The translations under genes were made by a program, and so were the position numbers. The notes under the pieces were generated by a model. That model saw nothing but the letters and a program-made list of their open reading frames with translations. It searched no databases and was not told the origin of the DNA. 64,000 nucleotides of DNA, taken from contig CM042029.1 in NCBI GenBank assembly GCA_023525975.1, forward strand, positions 67,737,429 to 67,801,428, read 5' to 3'. This DNA is from Smallanthus sonchifolius. Lineage: Eukaryota > Streptophyta > Magnoliopsida > Asterales > Asteraceae. This document shows, one piece after another, positions 32,825 through 44,700 of the stretch (positions are counted from its first letter, which is position 1; each line of letters opens with the position of its first letter).

Positions 32825-32988
32825 TTTGTTTATGAAAGATGACTTTTTTAAACCCTTACTTCATTCGGGAGGAGCCTGGGTACTTAGTGAGACATGCATG
32901 TCTTTCCTATCGGTTGTAACCGCAGCGGACTCGAACCCGAGATCTCTTCAAGAAGAAACCATTGAACCAGGCAGAACCCCAATGGCGA
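32825..32988 (-). mobile_element. tRNA-derived SINE, 164 bp, 14-bp TSD
   Basis: Flanked by the perfect direct repeat GTTCTTGTTTAGAT at 32811-32824 and 32989-33002. On the minus strand it has GCCTGGTTCAATGG (A-box area) and a good B box GGGTTCGAGTCC (about 32927-32938), and ends GGGTTTAAAAAAGTC. A pol III promoter, short length and long target duplication fit a SINE. Confidence 0.8.
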
Positions 32989-33002
32989 GTTCTTGTTTAG
33001 AT

Positions 33003-33310
33003 GGCTGTTATTTTTTGAATAGTTTGTTCTATTGAAGAACTTAAAATCCAAGCGTTCGGTTGGAGCTAATTTAAGCGTTTCATTTTATCGTTTGCTTCTT
33101 CAGTCATTTGATTGTGTTTTCGTTTGCATCATAACTATTTATAAAATATGTTTTATACTTTTATGTCATACCTTAAACTCAAAATTTTGAAATTTACGAA
33201 GAAATGAGTATAAGACCTTATAGTTAAACCTAACTTTTTTGTTGATAAAACAAAAAACTAAATTATTTTGGGTTAAACAAGTGATGTTGGTGTTAACCCG
33301 TAAACACGAC
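33003..33310. other. AT-rich spacer, no gene
   Basis: No coding potential, repeats or terminal motifs recognised. Confidence 0.35.
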
Positions 33311-33480
33311 CGGTGGCGAAGCTTGAAAAAAAACACAGGGGGCCGAGAATTTTTTTTCCCTATCAGGGGGCGAAACTTAATACCTATAAAATTTTCGACA
33401 TAATACGTATAAATTAACACTTATGAGCGAAAAAACAGGAGGGCCGGGCCCCTCCGGGCCCTCACTAAGCTTCCCCCATG
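33311..33480. mobile_element. Short hAT-type MITE, 170 bp
   Basis: Ends CGGTGGCGAAGCTTGA and (reverse complement) CATGGGGGAAGCTTAG, sharing GAAGCTT. Flanks AACACGAC (33303-33310) and AACATGAC (33481-33488) form an 8-bp duplication with one mismatch. A GC-rich palindrome GGGCCCCTCCGGGCCC lies near the right end. Confidence 0.65.
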
Positions 33481-33488
33481 AACATGAC

Positions 33489-34048
33489 ATGATTAGCACC
33501 CTAATTTGAGGTGAGATGAATGAAATGAAAGGGAAAAAAAACCAAAATGGAAAAATGAAGAAAAGTTGTGAAGATGCCAATTATCGTTGTACGGCACCAC
33601 CTGCGCACAAAACGAATTATCAAACGAATTAAAGAGTTTTTGAAATCGTGTTTTCAGTGTAATTACTGCGATTGAAGAGTCTTATTTGTTTAAAAGTTAA
33701 TCAGGGGGTCAAATATGATAATCTATATTTTGCAGGAAAAGAAAACAACCAAAAAATACATATTTATAACTTAATTCTAAAAAAGAAAACCAGAAGAGAA
33801 AGAAAATACAACTTACAGGAAACTAAATTTAAAACATCAAATACTGTGTTTCCTTCAAAGATGTGAGATGGTGTTGAGTTAACCTGACTTGAATTTACAG
33901 TAGGGAAAGTATTTATGGGGTAAAAAACATAAACAATACTGAAATTAAGACAATCTATAATCAATGGTTTTTTAGGGGCACTGACTGCGGACGTGGAAGA
34001 AAGAGTGAACAAGGCTACAAATGAAGACATGTGTCACATGGTCGGTCG
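33489..34048. other. Downstream flank of NLR copy 3, no gene
   Basis: AT-rich, no open frame of note. It holds the 3' flank, and perhaps 3' UTR, of the minus-strand NLR. Confidence 0.35.
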
Positions 34049-36854
34049 CTACGGACCATCTGTGGAAGACGATGGCAGGTTTTGTAAGAAGGGGAGGAGA
34101 AAGGGAGGGGCAAAGTCCGGGTGGTAGGAGAGAGAAAGGTCTCGTCCATCTGGCACTTCTCCGATTGGTGATAATGTTACATGAAGAAACAATTTGGAAG
34201 CCCTAACACTTTTGGAACTGACATCAATCTTTACGTCGTAGTTTCCTTGACCATGTTGCTCTTCTTGAATTCTTCCAACAGATTCAGCTACAGAGTCGCT
34301 ACAGTCGTGGATTTTAATAAGATCAAGAGTTGGTATGTCCGCAATTTCAAGGGGGATCTCTTCAAGATCTTTGCAGCTGAGAATTTCTAATCGTTTGAGA
34401 CACGGGAAGCATGTACTATTCGCTTTCCACATTTTGATGTTTAAGTCTCAAGAATTTTAACTGTGGAAACTCCTTATCTGTATTCCAGTTGCTTCCCTCA
34501 AAAGCATTTTGTCTTAGTTTTAGAACCTCAAGATTAGGTAACGACTGAATGATTGGCATGTAACTCCACGGCAGACGACACCTCAGTAGTGAAAGTCTTT
34601 TCAATGTTGATGGGAATGTAATGAGATTCTTTCCACAGTTTGGCTCACCTTTGGGACTATCATCAACAGTTGATTTCATTCTTCTGTGCAATCCATATAG
34701 TTTGAGTTTTTCAAGATAGGCGAGAGATTTGAAATCATTTTCCTCATCTACATAAGTGCGACATGTAAGTTCCTTAATAAATGGAAAACACTTTTGAAAA
34801 TTACCTGACTCATCTCCGAACACCACAACAGAAGTAGTATGCAATTGCTTTGGTTTTTCAATGGAAGGAAGAAAAAGGATCCTCTTGAAGTTCAGATATC
34901 CCTTTTTAGACGGAAGATAACACCTCAAATGCTTCAAACTTACTAAATCTGATATATTACTTGGTAAAGTAGCATGATCATGACTTGTAAAATAAATGAG
35001 GGTTTGAAGGTTCCATAAACTGCATATTGAAGATGGAAAACTTGCTGATAAATTCCAAATTGCAAGATACCTCAAGTGAACGAGCAATTCCATGCCTTTA
35101 GGAAAATATTTCAACGCACAGTTTTGTAGATCTAATACCCTAAGTAGAATAAAGGAGCGGAAACACCTTGCAATGTCATCACTCAAGGATCTGAATTCAC
35201 TAAAGCACATAATTGCTCGAAGGTTTTTGACGGACGGATAAGGAAAGTCTAGAATGTAGATATGTTTATTTATGAATATGCGAACCGGCTTATACGGTGG
35301 TGTGGTAATATCATTAGGAAATTGATTGAAGAATCGTTCTTCTTTGGCCTTTTCCAAGCATAGCTCCCTAACAAGATCATGCACTTTACAAGCTTTCACA
35401 ACTCCATTAGACTTCCTCAGGTCTGCTACCATTACAAGATTTCTGTCAATTAGATCCATTAGGTAATCCTCTGCAATATCTTCCAAGCTTCTATTTCCAT
35501 CTTGTTGAATGAATCCCTCAGCCACCCATAACCAGATCAACCTTCGTACTTGAAACTTGTAATCTTCTGGGAATCCACCAAGATAGAGAAAGCACTCTCT
35601 CAAGCGAAGAGGAAGATGATTGTAACTTAAAGCTAATGTTTTCAAGCATCCACTTTGCTCACCAACAACGTATGAACCCGTCCTGTAAGCAATTTCTTCC
35701 CAAAACCCTTTACTCCATGCTCCTTTTGCTAAAACTCCTGCAATGACAACCACCACAAGGGGTAATCCATGACAATTTTCAACTATTTGCATTCCAGGTT
35801 TTATTGACCATTCCGGGCACTCGTCGCCATGGAACACCTTCTGACATAACAGGTCCCAGCTTTTTTCTTTGTTCAAATATCCTAAATGATGAATGAATCC
35901 ATTTGAATTTGCATGCTTAGCAACTTCAGTGAGGCGACTAGTGAGTAGAAGTCGACTTCCGTTGTTCTCATGGGGAAAAAATAATTTAAGGTTATCCCAT
36001 GTTTCTGTGTGCCAGATATCATCAATGACAATTAAATATCTCTTACCCATTAGGTTTTTGTGCACCATTTCACGAAGTAGAGAGTCACTAGCTTTTTCAA
36101 GATCTAGTTTAACACCCATGGATTCTAGAATTTGAATCAACACATCCCGCTTATCGTATGTTTGAGAAACAGTGATCCAAACACGGACATGGAAATGATA
36201 CATAACAAAACGATCATTGAACACTTTGTTGGCGAGGGTAGTCTTTCCTATTCCACCCATACCAACAATAGAGACAACATCTACCTTCTTTTGATCTTCC
36301 ACAAGTTTGTCTCTTATCAGCCCAACATCACGATCAAGCCCCACCACGATTTCATCCCATAGTTTCTTTGATTCTTGTGGTTTTCTGGTGAAGGGAATTG
36401 GAGCAGCAGCAGCAGATTGATTTAGCATTCTTTCAGGTCTTGGAGACGAACCCACCTTCATCTTATCGATTATCACACTCATGAATTCCACCTTGACAGA
36501 TTCGAATGATCTCCTAACATCATCAAGATTTAGGGAGACTTTAAAGTCTCCAGATGTAGGGAAATGTCCATTATTCCTTATGTAAACACCAGATAGAAAG
36601 AGATCGACCATATATTGTGCCTCTTCTGCTGAATATGTGAATCTTCTCCTCATATCATTAAGTTTTTCGAGCTCATGTAGGTCATGGTGTTGGTCGATGA
36701 AAAGGGTTTGGATCATAGAGCCCAGCTCTTCATAGAGAAGTTTGAATTGAGGCCTTTCATGTATAATGGAGTGGTTGTTGATCAATGGATTGTCATTGCA
36801 GTTAATGAGCTGGTTCAACTTCTCCATAAACATCTGGAGGCCGGCGTGAGTCAT
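34049..36854 (-). pseudogene. NLR copy 3, near-complete CC-NBS-LRR with a C-terminal frameshift
   Basis: R1/RPP13-like receptor on the minus strand, start ATG 36854 (MTHAGLQMFMEKL; the start matches copy 2). The main frame is 812 residues: Rx-type CC region (1 to ~150), NB-ARC with P-loop GMGGIGKTTL (198-207), kinase-2 YLIVIDDIW (273-281), RNBS-B GSRLLLTSR (299-307), GLPL (363-366), CFLYLGGFPEDY (421-432) and MHD-type VHD (491-493), then LRRs from ~560. Against copy 1 about 8 bp are missing near 34440, so the main frame stops at 34416 (NVESE) while the last LRR continues in another frame (MWKANSTCFPCLKRLEI) and, lacking the normal stop, runs to 34049. All key NB-ARC motifs are intact, so a slightly shortened receptor could still be made; 'pseudogene' is a cautious label. 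Confidence 0.9.
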
Positions 36855-37225
36855 CTTGTCTCAACCCAAAGAGAGTATGAGTGGCGTGTTGTTGATTGAT
36901 TATAGTCAGGTTGTTGTGAGTGTAAATAGTTGAAAGTATAGGATATCTAGATAGATCTTATCCTCTCATATTCTGGATATGTTAAGCTTTCAAGTATATA
37001 GATGAAGGGTCTACTAACTTTTCTTGGTAATGCATATCATCACGCACAATACATAAAACGAAATTCGTGGTTTTTGAACAAAAACAATTATTTTTTTTTT
37101 AAAAGCAAATTTCTTTATTTATGTGGGGCTAGAACTTGAACTCATGTTCTCAAACCTTGGTATATCTAAAAGATTTTCCTTTATTACAGAACCATCAATA
37201 ACAAAAACAATTTAATTAACAATCA
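36855..37225 (-). other. Upstream region of NLR copy 3
   Basis: Holds the presumed 5' UTR and promoter of the minus-strand NLR. No unique TATA box can be assigned. A weak tRNA-like patch occurs at 37123-37150 (GGGGCTAGAACTTGAACTC). Confidence 0.4.
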
Positions 37226-37500
37226 TTTTCTTTTATCCCTTAACTTACGCATAAAGTCGTAATAAAAATATTTATAGTTTTTGAAGTTAAAAGTTATAAT
37301 TTAATTCAAAGTAAATTACGATTTTGATCCATGAGATTTGATATGTGTTTTAACCTTTTGAGTCAAAAAATAATCTTTTGTCATGTAATTCTTCACATTT
37401 GAATTTTGTAATCATTTATGTCAACAATAACTCTGGTTAAAATTTTCTTCTAAAATTAGCGACCGCAAATTTTGTGACGGCTCACTTTCGGTCGCAATTT
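37226..37500 (+). repeat. Direct repeat, copy 1 (~270 bp)
   Basis: Shares order and sequence with 39092-39350: CATTTTCTTTTAT, CATAAAGTCGTAATAAAAAT, GTCAAAAAATAATCTTTTG and TTTGTAATCATTT. Both copies lead into GCGACCG-type strings common in CACTA subterminal regions. Confidence 0.7.
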
Positions 37501-37964
37501 AGTTGCAGATTTTGTGACCGCTAAATTGACAATTTAGGGTGAAGTTCTTATTTCGCGGCAAGTGGCTACCCACGTTCTTGACAGCCACCAACGACCTTTG
37601 TTATCCACAACACAATTTCTCATTTCATAATCGCTCCTCATTTGTCCATTGTTTGACAGGCCTCATGATTTGAGACATTCTCTTTGTTATTGATTAAACA
37701 AGTGAAATGAATAGTAACTTTTGTGAAATTACAAAGGTGCCCTTCATTTGAGATTAATTATAAGAATGTCATCTTTCATTGTAAAAAAGAAAATAGGGAT
37801 GATGACAAAATGGTAATTATTATCAACTTCAACCCCAATTTATAAGTAGTAAAAGACAATAAATAATTTTTCTATTTAGCCCCCTCAGCTTTAATAAGTT
37901 TAATATTTGGTCCCTCAACTTTAATAATAAACCTTTTTCTGTAACTCAATTAAATTACGACCTA

Positions 37965-38092
37965 CGTTTCGACGCCGCCGTAACGCGGGTGGTTCGAGTT
38001 ACTATACGTTTTGACGTCGTCGCAACGGGGGGCGGTTCGAGTTGCTGTGCGTTTCAACGCCGCCGCTGTAACGCGAGGCGGGTAAATCCCCT
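37965..38092 (+). repeat. GC-rich imperfect tandem repeat ending in CTAG
   Basis: Three imperfect copies of CGTTTCGACGCCGCCGTAAC plus GGTTCGAGTTACTATA, ending GAGGCGGGTAAATCCCCTAG then T. The CTAG-T end preceded by a GC-rich block could be a Helitron 3' terminus, but the hairpin is weak. Confidence 0.45.
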
Positions 38093-38205
38093 AGTTCGAT
38101 TGAAAAAACAAAGCAAAAAACGAGCAGCAATGGTTAGATTATGTTTATTAATGTTTAATTATGATCAATGATGGTTAGTAATATTAAGGGTGTTTGATGA
38201 ATCAT

Positions 38206-38330
38206 TATGGTTTTTTTTTTGAATGGCAGAATTATATATAAAAAAACGAAAAGCCAAGCCGGCAACAACCAGCCTGCAAGATACAACATGGATTAGAAAT
38301 ACATACTACAAGATTAAAGCTTAAACTTAC
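38206..38330 (-). mobile_element. LINE-like 3' tail
   Basis: On the minus strand GGTTGTTGCCGGCTTGGC, CGTTTTTTTATATATAATTC and TGCCATTC followed by A10 resemble the 3' UTR and poly(A) of a plant LINE. 5'-truncated; no coding domain. Confidence 0.5.
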
Positions 38331-39091
38331 ACCAGCTATTCCAATCCATGGTGATTGATGCTTCATTATAGGCAATGATTATCAAATAGGGTCAATGACG
38401 GTAGATTAAGGTGCATTAAAGGTGAATTAGGGTGATAGATGGTCAAGTAGGACCAATAATATTTAATTAGGGTTAATGATGATATTTTATATTCAAATGC
38501 CTAGTTTTCTACTAGCGATGGGCATTTCGGTCATTTAATTTCCCACACACTAATTACGTAAATTACATATTGTTTGATATTTCAGGGGTTGTTTATGTAA
38601 GTTTAAAAACTATTTTACAAAATACATTTTTCTAAAAGCATATTTAAAAAATTAATTATTTTGTAAAATCTTCATATAAAAATGTTTTTGTTTAATTTTG
38701 TAAGTCCAATTAATTCGATAAAAACCACCTTTTTACAAAAAAAAAATTATGTTATTGCCTTACTATATAATATAAGAATATATATATAATTCAAATACAA
38801 CAATAGATTTTTGTAAACGTGACATGTGAGACTGTAAATTAATCAAATGAGAACGAACGAGACATCTTTATGTCGGTTGATTTAATTTTAATCGAACAAA
38901 TATAAATGATCGAATGAAATGAACGAACAAGAAATGTGTTCATGTTTATTTAATTAAACAAAAAAGTAGTATTCATGTGTGCTTGCTTACTAAAGTAACA
39001 AGCATAAATAAACTTTACGCCGAACAAATGAACAAACACGAACATTTAAACGAACGGATATTAAGGTTTTATAAATAAAAAAAATAATCAT
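38331..39091. other. AT-rich spacer, no gene
   Basis: Short GGTGAATTAGGGTGAT-like repeats at 38390-38480; otherwise featureless, with no coding potential. Confidence 0.35.
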
Positions 39092-39350
39092 TTTCTTTTA
39101 TACTTAGTTTACACATAAAGTCGTAATAAAAATATATTTTTTAAATCGAATTAAATTATGCTTTTGGTCTCTAATAATTATTTGTTTAATCATTTCAGTC
39201 AAAAAATAATCTTTTGACATATAATGCCATCACATTTAAATTTTGTAATCATTTCTGTCTCTGACAAAAAGTCAGTTAGATTTTTCTGTTAAGGTTAGTC
39301 ACTACTAGAAAGCTAGGGTAAATGTGACCGAAATTTTGCGACCGCTCAAT
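39092..39350 (+). repeat. Direct repeat, copy 2, ending in a CACTA-like motif
   Basis: Match to 37226-37500 (see there). At 39301 it runs into CACTACTAGAAAGCTAGGG and TTTTGCGACCGCTCAATTTC, which look like a CACTA terminus with its subterminal repeat. No partner end identified. Confidence 0.55.
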
Positions 39351-39364
39351 TTCAGTTGGTGCAT

Positions 39365-39900
39365 CATGCTACCAGCTCAATATCGCAGTGAACTGTCGGT
39401 GCGTCATGCCTCCGCCTTGAGCTCCACGAACTCTGCCTCAATCTCATTCTAAGGATAGAACTTCTGAATTATTAGTGCCTTCAGATCGTCCCACTCCATC
39501 TTCTCGATCCCCCTCTCACACTTAGCTTTCTTAATATTTTCCCACAAGCTCAACGCTTCAGATGCGAACGAATGCGCCACAAGTTTCACCACCTGATCTG
39601 CGCGACACTCTCTCATCTTTATGACCGCGCTCATACGGTCTATCTAGTAGTAAGCAGCAATGGCATCTTTTTTGCCGTCAACATTAGGCGGGTCACAATT
39701 CTGGAAGGAGTTGTAGTCGCATCCGCGCAGTGATTCATAGTCGGAGTCATCACCATCAGACTCACTTTCTACTATGTTCAGGTTATCGGCCCTCGGGCAT
39801 CTTCTTCTTTCCAACACAACGGTCTTCAGAGCCTCCGTCAGTGCCACTGGTACAGTGCTTTTTAGAACTGTATTAACCTTATAAGTTATGGCCTTTCTAA
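39365..39900 (-). pseudogene. Ty3/gypsy gag fragment
   Basis: Minus strand: SESDGDDSDYESLRGCDYNS, FQNCDPPNVDGKKDAIAAYY, a stop at ~39641, then MSAVIKMRECRADQVVKLVA, HSFASEALSLWENIKKAKCE and MEWDDLKALIIQKFYP. The last part is the retrotransposon gag domain (W-x-D-L-x-x-x-F-x-x-x-F-Y-P pattern) of gypsy elements. No protease, RT or integrase follows; the frame ends at the repeat at 39350. Confidence 0.8.
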
Positions 39901-40468
39901 CAATCGGCTCCAGAACTAACCTTCTTTTTTGTTCTCATCATGGTTGTTTAAACTGTGCTCATTCTCAGTATGAACCGACACAGATGCATGGACGGAAGGT
40001 TCGTTTTCCTCCCTCTCTACTCGGTTGAATCGGTGTCTACCCTACGACCAGTACGAGCACCTCTCTTTCCGGCCGTAATTGTGTCATCATGATAGGTAAC
40101 TATTTAGAACACCACGAGTAATGTAATTTACTAATTACATAGACCGGTATGAAATTACTAATATACTTTACTACTCGGGTTCTGAACATTTCCTGCCAGA
40201 GTAACATTTGCATTCAAGTTCAGAGTTCCTACTTTAAGGCATATTCTGTCTACTTTCTATTTTAAGGCATTTATTGTCTATGTTCTACGTTAGAACATTG
40301 ACTGCCTTTTATTATAAGGCCTTTATTGTTTAATGTGTCTACTCTTCTATGTACTAAGGCCTTACAGTTCTACATTAATGGTTTGGTGCTTTGACTGACA
40401 TCTCATTCTCTTGTCCCATACTCAGTTTAAGTCTAGACATTTTAGTGAATGTCCGAATCTCTCAAACT
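39901..40468 (-). other. Gypsy 5' untranslated region
   Basis: Lies between the gag fragment and the primer-binding site on the minus strand, as expected for a gypsy leader. Contains AAGGCATTTATTGTCTA-like imperfect repeats (40230-40340). No gene. Confidence 0.5.
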
Positions 40469-41398
40469 ATGGCTCTGATAACAACTTGAAAAGACCCAAA
40501 CCGGATAACTCACATAGTTGGCACATATAAGCAGAAACATAGTTTTTAAATCTTGAATAATAAAATAAAATACAATGGAAGCCTATTACAAAATTCATAT
40601 TTAATTAAAACTTTCAAACAATAATGTCTAGATCATAAGCTAAATTCATAAGTCTTTTCTGAAAAGCATCCATCCAGCCATGCAATCCTAGCCCTCGCGG
40701 CTTCATAATTATATTTACCTTTGTTATCTGATGCACATACTAAAAAGTCAGCTAACGCTCGTGAGTTCGTATAAAACATATTTAACGAAAATATATTATA
40801 TAATACTATGTAACTACAACATAGTAAAACATTTAATAAGATATTTAGTTATTTCAATGCTCTGATAATTAAGTCATACATTTTATATCTACAATCTGTT
40901 TCTTTTTTTGCTATCCACAAGTGACTTCTTTTGTCGACAAAGGACATTATTTTGTAAGTATTGTTCCCTAAGGCTCATCGTCCAAATGCCGATATTCACT
41001 TCTTTGTGTATAAAGGACTTCTTTTCTTAGGTGACGATCAGCACTGCCCCCGTTATTCATATGACACGCATGCAACTCATAATTTATAAGACAAAAATTT
41101 ATAATTTATAAATCATACATCCACGTCTATTTGCTCATTAATTTATAGTTCCCTTAGTTTCAAGAGAACTTATAACGTGGAACTCTTGACATATGTCCTA
41201 AACATGTGGAAAAACATAAACCGGCCTTCTATCACCTTTTAACGTGTTCTCTACGTGATACAACTCAGTAGTACTAGATACAGCCTAACCCAACAAGACT
41301 AGATCCAAGTTACACCATGCAACCTGGTTTGATCGATTAGACTAATCGGGGCAGATGTCCGTTCAAAATCTAATAATCGACCATTTCCCTCAATTTCT
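40469..41398 (-). repeat. Gypsy LTR with adjacent primer-binding site
   Basis: TGGCTCTGATAACA (40469-40482) is the plus-strand view of a tRNA-Met-type primer site (TGTTATCAGAGCCA on minus, one change from TGGTATCAGAGCCA). Sequence to its right is then the 5' LTR on the minus strand, ~0.9 kb, up to a GA microsatellite. Its outer ~320 bp reappear in the opposite orientation at 62525-62830. Confidence 0.65.
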
Positions 41399-41400
41399 AT

Positions 41401-41420
41401 AGAGAGAGAGAGAGAGAGAA
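41401..41420. repeat. (GA)n microsatellite
   Basis: About ten GA dinucleotides at the outer end of the gypsy LTR. Confidence 0.9.
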
Positions 41421-41795
41421 TTGACAGGTTTGCAACGTAAGATTGCATCGGAAATGCGTTATTAATCACTAATTCTGACGCAGTTTCAACAAAATCGTTG
41501 CATCGGAAAAACCTTCGTCAGAAATTCATTTGCGACACAACTGTGACACATTTGCGACACAATTACTGGTCGCAAATTTCCGATGCTTTTCTGACAATTT
41601 AACAATTTATTTAATAATTATTAATACGGTATTAATTATGGAGGTTGTTGAATAAGAAAAAAATGAATAATTAATTTTAATGAGATGTAATAAGAAAGTC
41701 GTAGTTTTATTGGGTAACGGGTTTATGCGGGAAAATGAATGTGAGGTTTAATCATAAAGAGACATGTGTTTTAAAATTTATTCTTTTATTATATA
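41421..41795. other. Spacer with GCGACACAA-type repeats
   Basis: Several TTTGCGACAC, CGTTGCATCGG and TCGCAAATTTCCGATGC strings (41430-41590), typical of CACTA subterminal regions; no terminus found. No gene. Confidence 0.4.
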
Positions 41796-44700
41796 CTAGG
41801 TTATAGACCCGTGTATTACACGGGTTTAAAGATAAAGATTACACCGTTTTAAGGACAGAGAATGTATAATTTTATAATCTCTCACAAATAAAGATATTTA
41901 GCTGAGTTATTTTTAATTACATACAACAATATAAAATCACAAATTGGACAACCGCGTTTGGAAAATAATTACTGAAATCATTAGAATTGCTAAAATTGTG
42001 TTAAATATGGTATGGTTACAATATAATCCCGAAATTTAATTGAAAATTTGTGAATGAAAAACGGGATTGGAAATTAATTGAGGTTATATATGGTATGGTT
42101 ACCATATTTTTTACGAAATTTTCAATGAAAAAAATCATTGAAATTTATAAGTAAACATTATTAAGTTGTATGATTAACTTGAATTACTAACTAACAGTCT
42201 ATATTTTACCAATTAATAAATGAATAATTATTCATGTGACAAAAAAAGTGATTAAAAAATTGTTACAGTATTCTCAAAATCATGATTTTAGTAACGTGAA
42301 TTAACATTATTTAATAATCCATACCGAAAACATCAAAGATGATAGATCCACGGATTAACTCTAAACCAGTCTGAATCAAAAGCATCAATTTTACCTGCAA
42401 ATGATAGAGAAAAGGTTTTAAAATCCAAAAATAAAATATGATAGATCCACGGATTCAACTCTATCAAAAGCATATTTATATACTATGAGGGTTTGGGTCC
42501 AATATGTTGAACCATTTGCTAGTATTGTCTTGCCAGCAAGTGCATTTAAACCAAAAATAATTTCAGCCCTAAATGTAAACCATGATTAATTGATTATAAA
42601 CCATCAGAAAACTGTTTTTTGTAAAAATGTCAAATTTATTTATTAAAAAAAAAAGAAACAAATGGTTAGTCTAATTTACCCTGTTTCTTCAAAAAAAAAG
42701 TGCTTAATTGATCCCATCTGGATAGAGGCAGGCAGCCTTCACTAAAACCAAACATTTCTGATCTTGAAAATGGAATGCAGGGTTTTAGACCATCTTTTGT
42801 TTGGTAAACAACTTTGTCTTGCAATAACCCTCCTAATCTTATCTTTAATGTTGAAAAGGCTGCACAAATTGTTCAAATAAACCAGGTTAACAAACAAGCT
42901 ACCAAATTTGGAATCTTTTGACTTCAAAAGTCAAACTTGCAGTAGCCAAGTTTGAAACTATTCATAGAGTCCCACATTTTTAACATCAAATCTCTTCTAA
43001 ATTTTAATTCAGGAAATTATTGTAATTTTTAATGTATTAATTGATTTATGTATAATAATTATGGAAATAAAGATAACTAATTTAATGTAATAAATGAGTA
43101 ATTTAATTTCTGTTCGTACCTTTGATGGCATTTTGAAAATTTCTGTTGTTAAGATCCTGCACAGAAGAAAAGTTAAAAACTTTACACTTGCAAACACTTA
43201 AAACTACAAAATATGAGGGATTTATCGAAGAAGGCCAAGCATTTTATCAAATTATTATGCAAACATAAATATAAAATGGAAAAATGAAAAAGTAATTTAC
43301 TTTTAAATATTCATATCTGTCTTATCTTTGAAAATCAATCCTAAAAGAATGAGTGATTTTGCACAGATTATATGAACACAAATTCAAGATGTCCAAGATT
43401 GCTCATTATGGCAAAAATTATAGTTACAATGTCAAAATTAGTAATGATGATTAATGCCCAACATTGACAACAATTTAAAATCCATGAAAAACCCTTGTAA
43501 GCTCAGCTGTAATATCATCCATTCACACACTATACACCTCCAAAAACACACACAAGATCTTAAAAACATACCACATTGAGGAGGGAAGCATGGCTCCAGC
43601 TACAAGTACCATAATCACACTTCTCAGGTGGCCACCAATCCATGGTAGCACAAATAAAGTCACTGTCAATCTTTGCAATTGAACTTTTGCCAGCAATGAA
43701 AACCCTTCCTTCAAGAACATCAATTTGTAAATCCTTATTCTAATAAATGATTCCAAGAAATGCCACATGTCATCATCATATTTTTTCTTAACAAAATCTT
43801 CTAATTTTTTCTATTTTAAGTAAATTTGAATTTTAAAATCTAATTATATTAATGTTTTTTTCACAAAAAAATAATATAAAATTTGAATTCTAATTATTAC
43901 ATAATTAAGAAAACATTAACATAAGCATATAAAGTTTTATGATTGTAGAGTATATGAAATTTACAATCATCAACCACCACATGTAATACATGGGTATATA
44001 ACCTAGTATATAATAGACATCTACTAAACCTAAACCACTGCATGAACTAAACCTACTGTCCTACTAAACCCATTTACATATCAGTATCGAAATCAAATTG
44101 AAAAATTAATGAATTAACCTAATCACATTTCAAATTCGCTAGCTTGATAAGCATCTTAACGAATTTGTTCACAATTGATCAAATCAATTTTTTTCAAAAA
44201 TTACATGGGTTTAGAAACAAAAATCTGTAGCCAAAATTTTATGAGGAGTAACCAAAAAACATTGTCAAAATTACAGAGAAACAATTCAATTAGTTATTAA
44301 TGAAATTGGTTTCAGTACATCGTTTAACATCATTTGTATGAAAATAATCCATACCCAAACATCAAAGATGATAGATCCCGGATTAACCCAACACCAATCT
44401 GAGTCAAAAGCAAAAATTTAGTAACGGTAATTAACACAATTTTATGAGAAGAATCCTTACCCAAAAATCAAATATTGTAGATCCACGGATTCGAGATTGT
44501 TGGAGAATAAAATAACCTACCCTGGATGATAGAATCGAGCGATGATAGATCCGCGCATGAGCGATTGTTGGAGGATATGCCATATGGTCCGTGCGATTAG
44601 GGTTATTTGATATAAGCTGATGATAGGAAGAGCGACTATTGGGTTGGTATCTGCAGAACGATCGATCATAGAGTGCAGGGAGGATAGAATCGATCGATGG

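Noticed and set aside
35893..36362. Plus-strand frames antisense to NLR copy 3
   Set aside because: Complement of conserved NB-ARC codons; the same antisense frames appear over copy 2 (27305-27526).
41796..44006. Simple TIR DNA transposon carrying heparanase exons
   Set aside because: The shared ends are Helitron-type hairpin-CTAG motifs, no convincing TSD was found, and similarity beyond the terminal ~33 bp is absent; the Helitron reading is preferred but unresolved.
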